A DNA stretch of 64,000 nt from Capnocytophaga sp. (GCA_030530525.1 JAUMUT010000008.1:17639-81638), one strand, 5' to 3'; counted from the first letter of the stretch, positions 35,211 to 44,458 are shown. The notes: generated by a model from the sequence alone, not told the origin. Program-made: numbers and translations.

Positions 35211-36689
35211 TTAAAACCAAAGTAAAATCACCATAATTATAGTAAAAATAATTACCAAAGGCATACAGAATTTTAACCATTGTTGGTAATTAATATTTAC
35301 CATCGCCAAAGAAGGCAAAATAAGCCCCGTTGGAGTAAGAAAGCCCATTATTCCCATACCGAAAAGGTAAGCATTGACAACGCTATGCCCTTCTACCCCA
35401 ACCACTGAGGCAAGAGAGCCTATGATAGGCATTGTAAGCACCGCCATTCCTGAGGAAGAGGAAATAAACAAGCTCAAAACCGCAAAAACAACCATCAAAA
35501 CAGGTAAAAATAGCATTGGCGACATCCCTTGTACAAGGTCGGTAGCGTAGTGCAAAATAGTTCCTGATATTTGTCCGTCATTAAGGATAAAAGAAACTCC
35601 GCGCGCTATTCCTATGATAAAAGCCACCCCAAGCAAATCTCTTGCGCCTGTTATAAAATTTTGGATAGATTTTTCTTCGCCAACACGTTGTAAAACAGCA
35701 ATTATTATGGAAGAAACCAAGAATAAAGCGGTCATTTCTTGAAACCACCATTCCCAAGCAGATACCCCAACGACCATCACCACAAAAGAAAGCCCAAAAA
35801 TCAGTAATTGTATTTTGGTAGAAAATTTTAATTGGGTTGTTGTTTGTGGGGAATTAGAGTTATAAATTTCGGGTACTGTGATGCCATAAACGATGGATTT
35901 TTCAGGATTTTTTCTTACTTTTTCCGCATAGCGAATAATATATATAATACTGATAATCAAACATATAAACAAAGCTATTATCCGAATAGAAAAGCCCGAT
36001 GTCCAATCTACCCCAGCAGCATCAGAAGCGATAATAACAGCAAACGGATTGGTAGTGGAAGCCATTGAACCGACGTTGGAACCGATATAAATAACGGCAA
36101 GAGGCACCATCAAATCGTAGCCTGCGGCTAAGAAAATAGGAACAATTATCGGGTAAAAAGCAAATGTTTCTTCGGCTAAGCCAAACGATGTTCCTCCCAA
36201 AGATAATAAGAAACATAATACAATGATAAGTATTCCTTCCTTGCCTTTTAGCCTATGCGCCAGAAAGCCAACGCCTTCATTGAGTGCGCCAGAACTATTG
36301 AAAACGCCTATAAATCCGCCTAAAACTAATACGAAAAGAATTACTTCTATACTATCATAAATTCCTTTTATAGGAGCAAAAATAACCGCAGTAAGCCCTT
36401 GCGGATGTGCTTCATTCTGTACGTAAGTATTTGGAATAGAGATAGGTTTTTTAATTTTTTCCGAAGTAAATTTGTTCAACTGAATAGAAATACCGCGTTT
36501 GTCCAACTCTTGTTGCGTGGCTGGTACGGCATAGAGGCTATCATTGGTTTGAATAATAAATTCATTTTGCGTTTTGTTGTAAGACAAGGTGCTATACGTT
36601 CCCGAAGGCAACAAATAAGTAAGCACTGCCGCAAAAATAATAACGCATAATAGCACGGTGTAAGGTGTTGGAAATTTGAGTTTTTTCAT
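35211..36689 (-). CDS. YfcC-family membrane carrier
   Basis: A 492-residue protein with ten or more TM helices. It begins KKLKFPTPYTVLLCVIIFAAVLTYLLPSGTYS, and GGTSFGLAEETFAFYPIIVP and GSNVGSMASTTNPFAVIIAS are the YfcC/DcuC (C4-dicarboxylate or basic amino acid) signatures. The substrate is uncertain. It is followed by the rhomboid protease. A 196-bp AT-rich gap separates it from the next gene, with nothing else visible. Confidence 0.85.
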   Translation of the reverse strand: MKKLKFPTPYTVLLCVIIFAAVLTYLLPSGTYSTLSYNKTQNEFIIQTNDSLYAVPATQQELDKRGISIQLNKFTSEKIKKPISIPNTYVQNEAHPQGLTAVIFAPIKGIYDSIEVILFVLVLGGFIGVFNSSGALNEGVGFLAHRLKGKEGILIIVLCFLLSLGGTSFGLAEETFAFYPIIVPIFLAAGYDLMVPLAVIYIGSNVGSMASTTNPFAVIIASDAAGVDWTSGFSIRIIALFICLIISIIYIIRYAEKVRKNPEKSIVYGITVPEIYNSNSPQTTTQLKFSTKIQLLIFGLSFVVMVVGVSAWEWWFQEMTALFLVSSIIIAVLQRVGEEKSIQNFITGARDLLGVAFIIGIARGVSFILNDGQISGTILHYATDLVQGMSPMLFLPVLMVVFAVLSLFISSSSGMAVLTMPIIGSLASVVGVEGHSVVNAYLFGMGIMGFLTPTGLILPSLAMVNINYQQWLKFCMPLVIIFTIIMVILLWF

Positions 36690-36885
36690 TTATTTTATTG
36701 TTTTATCAAAATTTTATTTAAAAATAAATATTCTATTTTCCTTTATCTCTTTTGGTAAAATTAAAAAATCATAGTTTATTACCCTATATTAATTACAAAA
36801 AACAATATTAAATACTATTTTTTTCATAAATAAAAATAATTTAGGTTGCAAAAATAGTAATTGCCTTGAAAAGTTCCAAAGGAAT

Positions 36886-37260
36886 TTAGCTATATTTATA
36901 ACCAGAAGCTATTATTTCAATATAGCTATCGTAGCCTATTAGCAAATAATGCTTGAGGGCTAAGCTCCCTGTGGGGTCAAATAACGGGGCTTTTGCTCGC
37001 AGTTCAGGGGAATTAGTTATTTGATAGAAAAGCGTATCGGACGTTCCTTCTATTGTAAATTCATTATAATGATGTTCAAAGAAATTCAAAGTAGTGCATT
37101 TCACCTGTGCTACTGTGGTAAAGAGGAAATCTACTTTTTTATATACACCCTCCGCTATTTGTACTTCCACCGATAGCCTTACGCCATTACGCTCGGTATA
37201 TACTACTTCTACATCGGTGGTAGCTATTGTAAAATCTACTTTTTCGGGGACTAAAACCAT
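36886..37260 (-). CDS. Small protein of unknown function
   Basis: A 124-residue protein when started at the ATG at 37260-37258. A TTG at 37296 would add twelve residues (helix-like) and cannot be excluded. Sequence is beta-rich (VDFTIATTDVEVVYTERNGVRLSVEV, YKKVDFLFTTVAQVKC). No family recognised. It lies 61-97 bases downstream of the nuclease-like gene on the same strand, depending on the start. Confidence 0.5.
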   Translation of the reverse strand: MVLVPEKVDFTIATTDVEVVYTERNGVRLSVEVQIAEGVYKKVDFLFTTVAQVKCTTLNFFEHHYNEFTIEGTSDTLFYQITNSPELRAKAPLFDPTGSLALKHYLLIGYDSYIEIIASGYKYS

Positions 37261-37357
37261 AGCTTTCTTTACGATTGTTTGGAAATTTTCAAGCAAAATA
37301 TTGAAGAAAATTTATAAGTGTAGAAATTATATTTTGCTAATTATAATTTTTTTTTTT

Positions 37358-38230
37358 CTAAATATCATATTTTTCTCTTAGTTCTAATTTATCAATTCGT
37401 AATAATATAGCAGTTTTACTTCTTTCTAAAATATTACAAATTTCTACGATTTTTGTTTTTTCACAATAAAGAACTTCTAATTTATCATCTTCTTCCGTCG
37501 TCCATTTTTTACCAGTATTAGGATAGGTATCTCTCATTTTATCAATAGAATAAACTTTTCTTATATCATATCTATCAAAATCGGTAATATAATCAAAACT
37601 TTGTATTGTTAGCCTAAGTGGAATCTCATAACAATTACCTACATTCTCTACAAAAACCTTCTCTAATGTAGAAGAAAGTTCTTTAATTCTATCTATAGAA
37701 ATAAAATAAGGGATTTTAGGTATAAATTTATCTCCATCTCTTTGATATACTGCTATAATAATAGGGGTTTGAGTATATTCTTGCATATTAAGATGCTTTT
37801 CTGCATCATTACAACTAAAACGGAAAGAAAGTTCTCTATTAGAAAGGTAGCGGAAACTTCTACATTTTACATCTACCTCAAGATTTCCGTAGTTTCTCAC
37901 TAAAAAATCACCTCTTTTAATATCTATATATTTATCAGAAATTAAATATTGCTGGAAACTTACCTGATCTTGCATCAATTCTTCTAAGATAAGTCCCTCT
38001 TCTTTAGCTTGAGTTTTAAAATGCTCTTGGGCTTTTAATCCCGCGCGATACCAATCCTTACAATAATTTTTAAATTCTGTATTTTTTATTTGTAAAGGAG
38101 TCCAATGAGATTCCCCTTGATAGATAATAGTATCTTCGGTAATTGTATCTAAGTTCATTAATGCTTTTTTATCATTAACATACTCACTTTTAATACCAGT
38201 TTTTGTAATATTGATGATATGATATCCCAT
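37358..38230 (-). CDS. Putative PD-(D/E)XK-type nuclease with Myb/SANT-like DNA-binding tail
   Basis: A 290-residue protein I do not recognise as a named family. Residues 108-122 carry an Asp, then eleven residues later D120-V-K122 in a strand (LEVDVKCRSF), followed by a second strand at 156-162 (PIIIAVY), the order of a PD-(D/E)XK nuclease core. Residues 242-288 read KWTTEEDDKLEVL, then IVEICNILERSKTAILLRI, the Trp-Glu-Glu-Asp and Arg-Ser-x-x-Ala-Ile layout of Myb/SANT-type or similar HTH. No signal peptide. It sits downstream of HU and the restriction genes on the same strand, behind a palindrome array. The nuclease call is inference from motifs only. Confidence 0.5.
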   Translation of the reverse strand: MGYHIINITKTGIKSEYVNDKKALMNLDTITEDTIIYQGESHWTPLQIKNTEFKNYCKDWYRAGLKAQEHFKTQAKEEGLILEELMQDQVSFQQYLISDKYIDIKRGDFLVRNYGNLEVDVKCRSFRYLSNRELSFRFSCNDAEKHLNMQEYTQTPIIIAVYQRDGDKFIPKIPYFISIDRIKELSSTLEKVFVENVGNCYEIPLRLTIQSFDYITDFDRYDIRKVYSIDKMRDTYPNTGKKWTTEEDDKLEVLYCEKTKIVEICNILERSKTAILLRIDKLELREKYDI

Positions 38231-38262
38231 AGTTAAATCAATTCTAAAATTCTATACACCCG

Positions 38263-38316
38263 TCGCTTCACAGGTATATACCCGTGAGCCCATAGGTATA
38301 TACCCGTAGGCTCACG
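38263..38316. repeat. Palindrome array between HU and the nuclease-like gene
   Basis: The 10-bp perfect palindrome GGTATATACC occurs at 38273-38282 and 38295-38304, exactly 22 bp apart. CCCGT is repeated around it (three copies). The second palindrome lies between inverted arms CGTGAGCC (38283-38290) and GGCTCACG (38309-38316). Confidence 0.75.
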
Positions 38317-38342
38317 CATATATATCGGTGGGGTGCGGGGTG

Positions 38343-38732
38343 CTACTTCTTGTATTTTTCGTATTTTACGGTTTTGAGCATCTCGCGGAGGTCAGCACCT
38401 GGGCGGAACTGAATTTTGTTGCCCTTGATAAGCGAAGCGTTGAACTTCTCGGCGGTGGGAGCTCCCTCGCTAGTAAGGGTAACTTGGAAGTTGCCAAAGT
38501 CGCCCAATTTCACGATTTCGCCTTCCGATAGGTGTCTGATAAGCACTTTGGTAAGGTCGTTAAGCACCGCCAACACATCGGTATCCGATACGGTGGTGCT
38601 ACCTTGTGCAATTTCTTTGGCAAGTGCCTTTAAAGAGATTTCGCCATCGGCTTTGGCACTGGCATAAAACTTGGGAGCTGCTGTTTTATCTAACAGATTC
38701 TTACGCTCTACCACATTAAATTTTACTGGCAT
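38343..38732 (-). CDS. HU-like DNA-binding protein
   Basis: A 129-residue histone-like protein of the longer Bacteroidota HU class (MPVKFNVVERKNLLDKTAAPKFYASAKADGE, then ALAKEIAQGSTTVSDTDVLAVLNDL, SEGEIVKLGDFGNFQV, NKIQFRPGADLREML). Family members bind DNA as dimers and bend it. The GC content is visibly higher than in the restriction genes beside it, similar to lepA. It follows the methyltransferase by 28 bases on the same strand. Confidence 0.9.
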   Translation of the reverse strand: MPVKFNVVERKNLLDKTAAPKFYASAKADGEISLKALAKEIAQGSTTVSDTDVLAVLNDLTKVLIRHLSEGEIVKLGDFGNFQVTLTSEGAPTAEKFNASLIKGNKIQFRPGADLREMLKTVKYEKYKK

Positions 38733-38760
38733 AAAATATGAATTTATTAAGGTTGATAAA

Positions 38761-39747
38761 TTAGTTATTAATAATTATTTTTTGCTGGTAATTAAACAAA
38801 TTGAGTTCTTCTTTATTTGCTTTTAAAGGGGTTTGAATATTTAATTTGTCTTTTAGAATTATTTTCTGCTTATCTATTTCTTCTCCTTTTAAAGGAATAT
38901 AGAAATAGTCTTTTAATATTTCCCAATCATCATTACGCAATGTTATTATTTCGTTCATATAATAACTTACCCAACAATTACTAATTTTTGAATTAGGTTT
39001 TTCTTGCCTTAATTTATTTTTTGTGATAGCTACATATTTTTCATCTAATTCAAAGCCTATATATTTTCTTCCTAATCTTTTAGCTGCAATAGCAGTAGTT
39101 CCTGTACCATTAAAAGGGTCAAGCACAATATCGCCTTCATCAGTAGCCATTAAAATAATACGCTCCAAAAGATGAATAGGTAACTGACAGGGGTGTTCAT
39201 CTCTATATTTGTTATGTTTTACGCGAAAAATATCTGTCCAAACATCAGAAACAAGAGGACCAAAGGGGTGCAATAAAGATTTTTTCCCTCCATAATCTTT
39301 CGCTAATATTCCTGATTTTCGTGCTCGTTTATGAGGATAACGTATTTCATAAAATTTTAATTGTTTTGCATCTTTGGCGTAAAATAAAATTCCATAATGA
39401 GCCGGTTGTAAAGTTTTTCCCATAGGGGCAGTAGAAGCATCCCAACTAATCCAATGCTTAAAATCAGCTTGTTTATTAAGTATTTCTGTATAAAAAGTAA
39501 GCCATTTAGGTATATTATGTAAAAAAATAGAGCCCGTAGGTTTAGTTATTCTCACCATTTCAGTTATCCATTGCTCACACCAATCAATGTATTCTTGAAT
39601 TTTTAATCTATCTTTATAACTATTATAACCTTTTTTTAAATTGAAAGGGGGATCAGCAAAAGTACAATCAATACTATTGTCTGGGATTGTTTTTAGCAAT
39701 GATAAGCAATCACCTTGAATAATATTATTGATATATTTTTCTATCAT
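38761..39747 (-). CDS. Type II DNA methyltransferase (beta-class order)
   Basis: A 328-residue DNA methyltransferase. Motif IV is DPPF (residues 32-35), with LKTIPDNSIDCTFADPPF, and motif I follows near the end (DPFNGTGTTAIAAKRLGRKYIGFE, 210-232), the IV-TRD-I order of the beta class (N6-adenine or N4-cytosine). About 70 residues extend past motif I. It probably protects host DNA from the partner endonuclease. The ATG overlaps the endonuclease stop by four bases. The recognised site is unknown. Confidence 0.9.
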   Translation of the reverse strand: MIEKYINNIIQGDCLSLLKTIPDNSIDCTFADPPFNLKKGYNSYKDRLKIQEYIDWCEQWITEMVRITKPTGSIFLHNIPKWLTFYTEILNKQADFKHWISWDASTAPMGKTLQPAHYGILFYAKDAKQLKFYEIRYPHKRARKSGILAKDYGGKKSLLHPFGPLVSDVWTDIFRVKHNKYRDEHPCQLPIHLLERIILMATDEGDIVLDPFNGTGTTAIAAKRLGRKYIGFELDEKYVAITKNKLRQEKPNSKISNCWVSYYMNEIITLRNDDWEILKDYFYIPLKGEEIDKQKIILKDKLNIQTPLKANKEELNLFNYQQKIIINN

Positions 39748-40706
39748 TTGAGAATTGATTTTATAAGTTTAGTAAATCGGGATAATTCTGTTTTATGAAA
39801 AGTAAAAACATCATCATAAGCAGAAACCATACGCATTAAATCTCCTTTTCGTACATACCACCCAATACCATCAACAAAACCTAAAAAAGTAGCTTCTGGG
39901 TAATATTTTTTAATGAGAGTTTTTATATTCCCTTCGGTCTTTGATTTATCTCCTTGTCCTGATGAGGTTGTTACTAAAAAAGAACTTTCTATAATAATCT
40001 GTGGATTTTGCTTGTTAGGAATGATAAAATCCATAGTCCTTTTAGCTACTTGCTCGTTTTTAAATAATTCCGTAAGGTCTCCTTTTTCAAAAGTAATATT
40101 TAGCTCATTAAGCATTGAAGCAATAAGATATTCAGGATTGTTCTCATATTTTCCTGATAGACTACCTTTTTCTTTATAACGAACAATGGTATCAATAAGA
40201 GCAGTAGGTTCAAAACGTAGTTTAGCAACACTTAATTTTTTAAGTTCAAAAAGTGGCAATGTACGAACAAAAAACGGAATAGTAGCTCCTTCAAAAAATA
40301 GATTAACAAGAGCTTTTCTAAAAAATGAATTTGCTTTTAAAAGTGAGGCTATTTTATTGTCTCCCCATTCTTTTATTTCTTCTTTATCTGAAATATTCCA
40401 TTTGGAAACAAAAAGAAGTTTTTCTATTTTTTTATCCTCAATAACTCTAATTACAGTTATTAGTCTTTTTAAACTTTCATTTGCGAAACCTGTTAATGCT
40501 AATAAAGCTCTCAATCCATTTTCATTATTTTCTAATAACTCTTCAAATATACTCTTTTGTAATCCTTTATTCTCTATTTGTGTTTTTAAAAGTAATAATG
40601 TTTCTACCAATGAATTAATATATCCATCATATTTTTCTTGAAATATAGGATTACTAAAATAGAATGTATTTTTATCTATTACTGTTTGATATTTTTTTGT
40701 ATTCAT
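39744..40706 (-). CDS. Type II restriction endonuclease
   Basis: A 320-residue protein paired with the methyltransferase. The C-terminal half resembles the DpnII class: RTMDFIIP (D226), then IIIESSF (E240), and FVDGIGWYVRKGDL near residue 278. The acidic pair is normal, but where the usual core has E-x-K, this has E-S-S, so the catalytic lysine must come from elsewhere or differs. It is the upstream gene of the pair, five bases after lepA on the same strand. The specificity is unknown. Confidence 0.75.
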   Translation of the reverse strand: MNTKKYQTVIDKNTFYFSNPIFQEKYDGYINSLVETLLLLKTQIENKGLQKSIFEELLENNENGLRALLALTGFANESLKRLITVIRVIEDKKIEKLLFVSKWNISDKEEIKEWGDNKIASLLKANSFFRKALVNLFFEGATIPFFVRTLPLFELKKLSVAKLRFEPTALIDTIVRYKEKGSLSGKYENNPEYLIASMLNELNITFEKGDLTELFKNEQVAKRTMDFIIPNKQNPQIIIESSFLVTTSSGQGDKSKTEGNIKTLIKKYYPEATFLGFVDGIGWYVRKGDLMRMVSAYDDVFTFHKTELSRFTKLIKSILK

Positions 40707-40711
40707 ATCTC

Positions 40712-42508
40712 TTAATCATTCAGTTTCAACACCGCCATAAAAGCACTTTGTGGTATCTCTACATTCCCCACTTGGCGCATACGTTTCTTACCTGCTTTTT
40801 GTTTCTCTAAGAGCTTGCGTTTGCGAGAAATATCCCCCCCATAACACTTGGCGGTAACGTCTTTGCGGAGGGCTTTAATCGTCTCACGAGAGATAATTTT
40901 CGCCCCAATAGCCGCCTGTATAGGAATATCAAACTGCTGGCGCGGTATGAGCTCGCGGAGCTTTTCGCACATCTTCTTGCCTATATTATAAGCATTATCA
41001 GCGTGGATAAGAGCAGAAAGCGCATCCACCGATTGCGAGTTGATAAGGATATCCACTTTTACAAGGTTAGAAGCTCGCATCCCAATAGGCGAATAGTCAA
41101 ACGAAGCGTAGCCCTTACTCACGGTTTTGAGTCGGTCATAGAAGTCGAATACGATTTCTGCCAATGGCATATCAAAATTCAGCTCTACGCGCTCAGGAGT
41201 GAGGTAGTGCTGGTTGGTGATTACCCCGCGTTTCTCAATACAAAGCGACATTACCTGACCAATAAAGTCCGATTTGGTAATAATACTCGCCTTGATATAC
41301 GGCTCCTCCACTCTATCCAATTTGGAAGGGTCGGGTAGGTCAGAAGGGTTATTAACAATGATAGGTTTTTCAGGTTCTTTCTTGGTGTAGGCGTGGTAAC
41401 TTACGTTGGGCACGGTGGTGATAACGGTCATACCAAATTCACGCTCTAAACGTTCTTGCACGATTTCCAAGTGCAACATTCCTAAGAAGCCACAGCGGAA
41501 ACCAAAGCCCAAAGCAGCAGAGCTTTCAGGGGTAAATACCAAAGAAGCATCGTTGAGTTGGAGCTTTTCCATTGAGGCGCGTAACTCTTCGTAATCCTCA
41601 GTATCTACGGGATAAATACCCGCAAAGACCATTGGTTTTACGTTCTCAAAGCCGTCAATGGCTTCACTGCAACCATCTACCGCCGAAGTAATGGTATCGC
41701 CTACTTTTACCTCGCGGGCATCCTTAATACCTGTGATAAGGTACCCCACATCGCCTGTAGAAATCACTTGCTTAGGCACTTGGTTGAGCTTGAGGGTACC
41801 CACCTCGTCGGCATCGTAGATTTTGCCGTTGGACATAAATTTAATCTTCTGCCCTTTGCGTATCTCGCCGTTCATCACACGAAAGTAGGTTTCCACCCCA
41901 CGGAAAGAGTTGTACACCGAGTCGAATATCAACGCTTGTAGTGGGGCTTTAGGATCGCCCGTAGGAGCTGGAATACGCTCGATAATCGCTTCTAAAATTG
42001 CCTCTACCCCCAAGCCTGTTTTCCCGCTGGCAGGGATAATATCATCAGGCGAACAACCGAGCAAATCCACAATATCGTCTTTTACCTCTTCGGGGTTGGC
42101 ACTGGGGAGGTCTATTTTATTGAGGATAGGAATGATTTCCAAATCGTTTTCCAATGCTAAATAAAGGTTGGAAATGGTCTGTGCTTGTATGCTTTGGGCT
42201 GCATCTACAATAAGGAGAGCCCCCTCGCAAGCAGCGATAGAGCGGGAGACCTCGTAGGAGAAATCCACGTGTCCGGGGGTATCGATAAGATTAAGGATAT
42301 ATTTCTCGCCTTTGTACATATATTCCATTTGGATAGCGTGGCTCTTGATGGTGATACCGCGCTCGCGTTCCAAGTCCATATTGTCCAACAATTGGTCTTG
42401 TTTTTCGCGTTCAGTTACGGTTTGGGTAAAGTCTAAAAGGCGGTCGGCGAGGGTACTCTTGCCGTGGTCGATATGGGCAATAATGCAGAAATTACGGATA
42501 TTTTTCAT
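40712..42508 (-). CDS. lepA: Elongation factor 4 (LepA)
   Basis: A 598-residue translational GTPase. G1 [21 protein letters not shown] (G3) and NKIDLP (G4) are intact, with the LepA-specific C-terminal domain ([46 protein letters not shown]). It rescues or remodels stalled ribosomes. The gene is clearly GC-richer than most of the window. The restriction pair follows after five bases. A TATCTTTG -7 element lies at 42549-42542 (minus). Confidence 0.97.
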   Translation of the reverse strand: MKNIRNFCIIAHIDHGKSTLADRLLDFTQTVTEREKQDQLLDNMDLERERGITIKSHAIQMEYMYKGEKYILNLIDTPGHVDFSYEVSRSIAACEGALLIVDAAQSIQAQTISNLYLALENDLEIIPILNKIDLPSANPEEVKDDIVDLLGCSPDDIIPASGKTGLGVEAILEAIIERIPAPTGDPKAPLQALIFDSVYNSFRGVETYFRVMNGEIRKGQKIKFMSNGKIYDADEVGTLKLNQVPKQVISTGDVGYLITGIKDAREVKVGDTITSAVDGCSEAIDGFENVKPMVFAGIYPVDTEDYEELRASMEKLQLNDASLVFTPESSAALGFGFRCGFLGMLHLEIVQERLEREFGMTVITTVPNVSYHAYTKKEPEKPIIVNNPSDLPDPSKLDRVEEPYIKASIITKSDFIGQVMSLCIEKRGVITNQHYLTPERVELNFDMPLAEIVFDFYDRLKTVSKGYASFDYSPIGMRASNLVKVDILINSQSVDALSALIHADNAYNIGKKMCEKLRELIPRQQFDIPIQAAIGAKIISRETIKALRKDVTAKCYGGDISRKRKLLEKQKAGKKRMRQVGNVEIPQSAFMAVLKLND

Positions 42509-42629
42509 TGTTAGTATATTCTATATAAAAAGTTTAAGGGGCAAAGATACAAAATAATACGCAATGATAAAATATTTTATTGTAGTTAAAATTTAAATTT
42601 TCAAAAATATTTTTAATTTTTTTCCATAA

Positions 42630-42662
42630 AAAAATACGTACCTCAAAAAGATACGTATTTTT
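42630..42662 (-). terminator. Terminator of the lipoprotein at 42681
   Basis: AAAAATACGTA (42630-42640) and TACGTATTTTT (42652-42662) pair perfectly, 19 bases after the stop. On the minus strand a short T-run (about seven) follows. Confidence 0.85.
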
Positions 42663-42680
42663 CTGATTTTATTTATATTT

Positions 42681-44330
42681 TTATGGGAAAGTAACTCTTA
42701 TATTTTTATTACTACAAGTAGGGCTTACTTCTGCTGAATCTTCTGTTGGATAAAACACATAACCGCTATTTTGTTTCCAATGTACTGTATATTTTTCACC
42801 TAAATAAACATTGAAAGTACGTGTACTTTTTCCTTCCAAAGTAAATTTTTGGTTGCCAATAGTAACCGTATACGGATTTTTTGATGTGTTTTCTATGATT
42901 AATGTCCCTTTTGCTGGGTCAAAAATTTTAAGTTCTTTCACATAAGAATCAACTATAAAACTACCTGTTTTGGTTTGCCCATAACATTCTGAAGTAATAG
43001 AATAATTTACTCTTGAACCTCTTACAGCAGTGAAATCTGCTCCTGCTAGAAACGTTTTTGTCACTCCATTTATGGTAATTACAGCATCTGTAACATATGT
43101 TCCGTCTGCTTCTTGAGCAATTACAGCAAAATTAATCCTTTGTCCTGAGTTATTATTCCCGCTATTATTGCTTCCTGAGTTATTGTTGCTATTTCCAGAA
43201 TTGTTATTTCCGCTATTATTGCTTCCTGAGTTGCTTGAAGAATTAATAGTTATAGTTGCAGTTTTACTCGCATTAGCCACAACTGTAAGATCAACAGAAT
43301 AATATTTTTCGTCTCCAAGAACTACAAAAGTATAATCTCCTGTTAAATCTAAATCTCCAAAAACAAATTCTACTTCTCCTTGGCTATTTGTTGTAGCTTT
43401 TTTATTAACTGAAAAAACTGATAAAAATTTCTGTTTAGTATATCCTGATTGAGAAAGAGCTGCTAATGTCCTTTTATCGTGACGATTTAAAGCATACACC
43501 TCTTCGCCTCTTGCTGGTATTCCATTTTTTACTACACTAATAGTTGCTTTTGTTTCACGTTTTTCCGTAAGAGTTATTGAGATGGCATTATCGCCTGCGG
43601 TAATCACTTTTTCTATTTGCTCAGAAACATTTTTCCCTTCTTCTTTTGCAATAAAATACAATTTTTTTCCAATATATTCAGTAACTTCAAACTCTACTTT
43701 TCCGTTAATTAGTTCTTTTTCTTCTTCTAAAAAAATAACTTGTGTATTCTTTAAAGGCTGTTTAGAATACTGAATAGTTACACCATTTCTTGGGTTGGTT
43801 ACACTTATTTTTGCGGTTGCCGTTTTAGGAGCAGCAACCGAAGAAGAAGTCTTTTTTAATGTATAATGAACTTTATTTCCTTCTATATCAAAATAAAGAT
43901 GCAAATTATCTCCGTCTTTACTTACTTGAAAAGTCTCTTTATTACTCAATGTAATTTTGTTATCTTTCAGTGTATAGGTTTGGTGCAAGTATCCCGCTAC
44001 ACAAACCTTAGCATCTTCATCGTATTTATTTAAGTCAAAAACGAATTCAGTTTCTGCAAAACTAAGAACTTCTTGCTTAATACAATTCCAGTCTTTTGCA
44101 TAAGTCGTATTTGTAGAAAATTTTGTTCCATCTTGTTCGTATTCCAAAACCGCCCAAGTTCCTTTTAAGAAATCGGTAGTTACAGCAGTGGTTGTAGTGG
44201 TATTGGTGTTGCCTCCGCCGTTAGCATTTCCGTTAGTATTAGGAGTATCTCCGCCACTATCTTTGGAACAACTTATGGTTACTAAGATAGAAAGACAAAA
44301 TATTGCTAGAATTGAATAAATTTTTCTCAT
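42681..44330 (-). CDS. Large surface lipoprotein with lipocalin-like N-terminus and Asn/Ser/Gly linker
   Basis: A 549-residue lipoprotein (lipobox TISC, Cys21). Residues from about 54 to 160 resemble a lipocalin-like fold (FLKGTWAVLEYEQDG, TYTLKDNKITLS, LHLYFDIEGNKVHY). Two or three beta-rich domains follow, one resembling carboxypeptidase-regulatory or Ig-like repeats (ISITLTEKRETKATISVVKNG). A linker of Asn, Ser and Gly (about 365-400) precedes the last domain (INFAVIAQEADGTYVTDAVITIN). It is probably outer-membrane anchored. The upstream region has an sRNA-like transcript and a small ORF. Confidence 0.75.
   Translation of the reverse strand: MRKIYSILAIFCLSILVTISCSKDSGGDTPNTNGNANGGGNTNTTTTTAVTTDFLKGTWAVLEYEQDGTKFSTNTTYAKDWNCIKQEVLSFAETEFVFDLNKYDEDAKVCVAGYLHQTYTLKDNKITLSNKETFQVSKDGDNLHLYFDIEGNKVHYTLKKTSSSVAAPKTATAKISVTNPRNGVTIQYSKQPLKNTQVIFLEEEKELINGKVEFEVTEYIGKKLYFIAKEEGKNVSEQIEKVITAGDNAISITLTEKRETKATISVVKNGIPARGEEVYALNRHDKRTLAALSQSGYTKQKFLSVFSVNKKATTNSQGEVEFVFGDLDLTGDYTFVVLGDEKYYSVDLTVVANASKTATITINSSSNSGSNNSGNNNSGNSNNNSGSNNSGNNNSGQRINFAVIAQEADGTYVTDAVITINGVTKTFLAGADFTAVRGSRVNYSITSECYGQTKTGSFIVDSYVKELKIFDPAKGTLIIENTSKNPYTVTIGNQKFTLEGKSTRTFNVYLGEKYTVHWKQNSGYVFYPTEDSAEVSPTCSNKNIRVTFP
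43159..43232. repeat. In-frame direct repeat in the lipoprotein linker
   Basis: A 23-bp run from 43159-43181 recurs at 43210-43232. The 51-bp period equals 17 codons and encodes the Asn/Ser/Gly linker, so copy number changes would keep the frame. Confidence 0.7.
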
Positions 44331-44340
44331 TTTTAAAAGT

Positions 44341-44424
44341 TTAGAATAAAATCCCTACTCTGTTACAGGCTTTTCGGTTTCGCCTTTTATAAAAATCGCC
44401 CTTCGGATAGCTGTTTTTATTCAT
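44341..44424 (-). CDS. Candidate 27-residue leader peptide ORF
   Basis: On the minus strand an ATG at 44424-44422 opens 27 codons and a TAA that ends ten bases before the lipoprotein ATG. The peptide begins MNKNSYPKGD, is basic in the middle (several Arg and Lys), and ends CNRVGILF. Its position just ahead of a secreted-protein gene fits a leader or a coupled small ORF. Translation is not shown, and I do not recognise the peptide. Confidence 0.35.
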   Translation of the reverse strand: MNKNSYPKGDFYKRRNRKACNRVGILF

Positions 44425-44458
44425 TTTCTTATTTTTTATGATAAAAACAATAGTTTTA

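Noticed and set aside
37358..40706. The region as an insertion sequence or prophage
   Set aside because: No transposase, integrase, terminal inverted repeats or att-like duplications visible.
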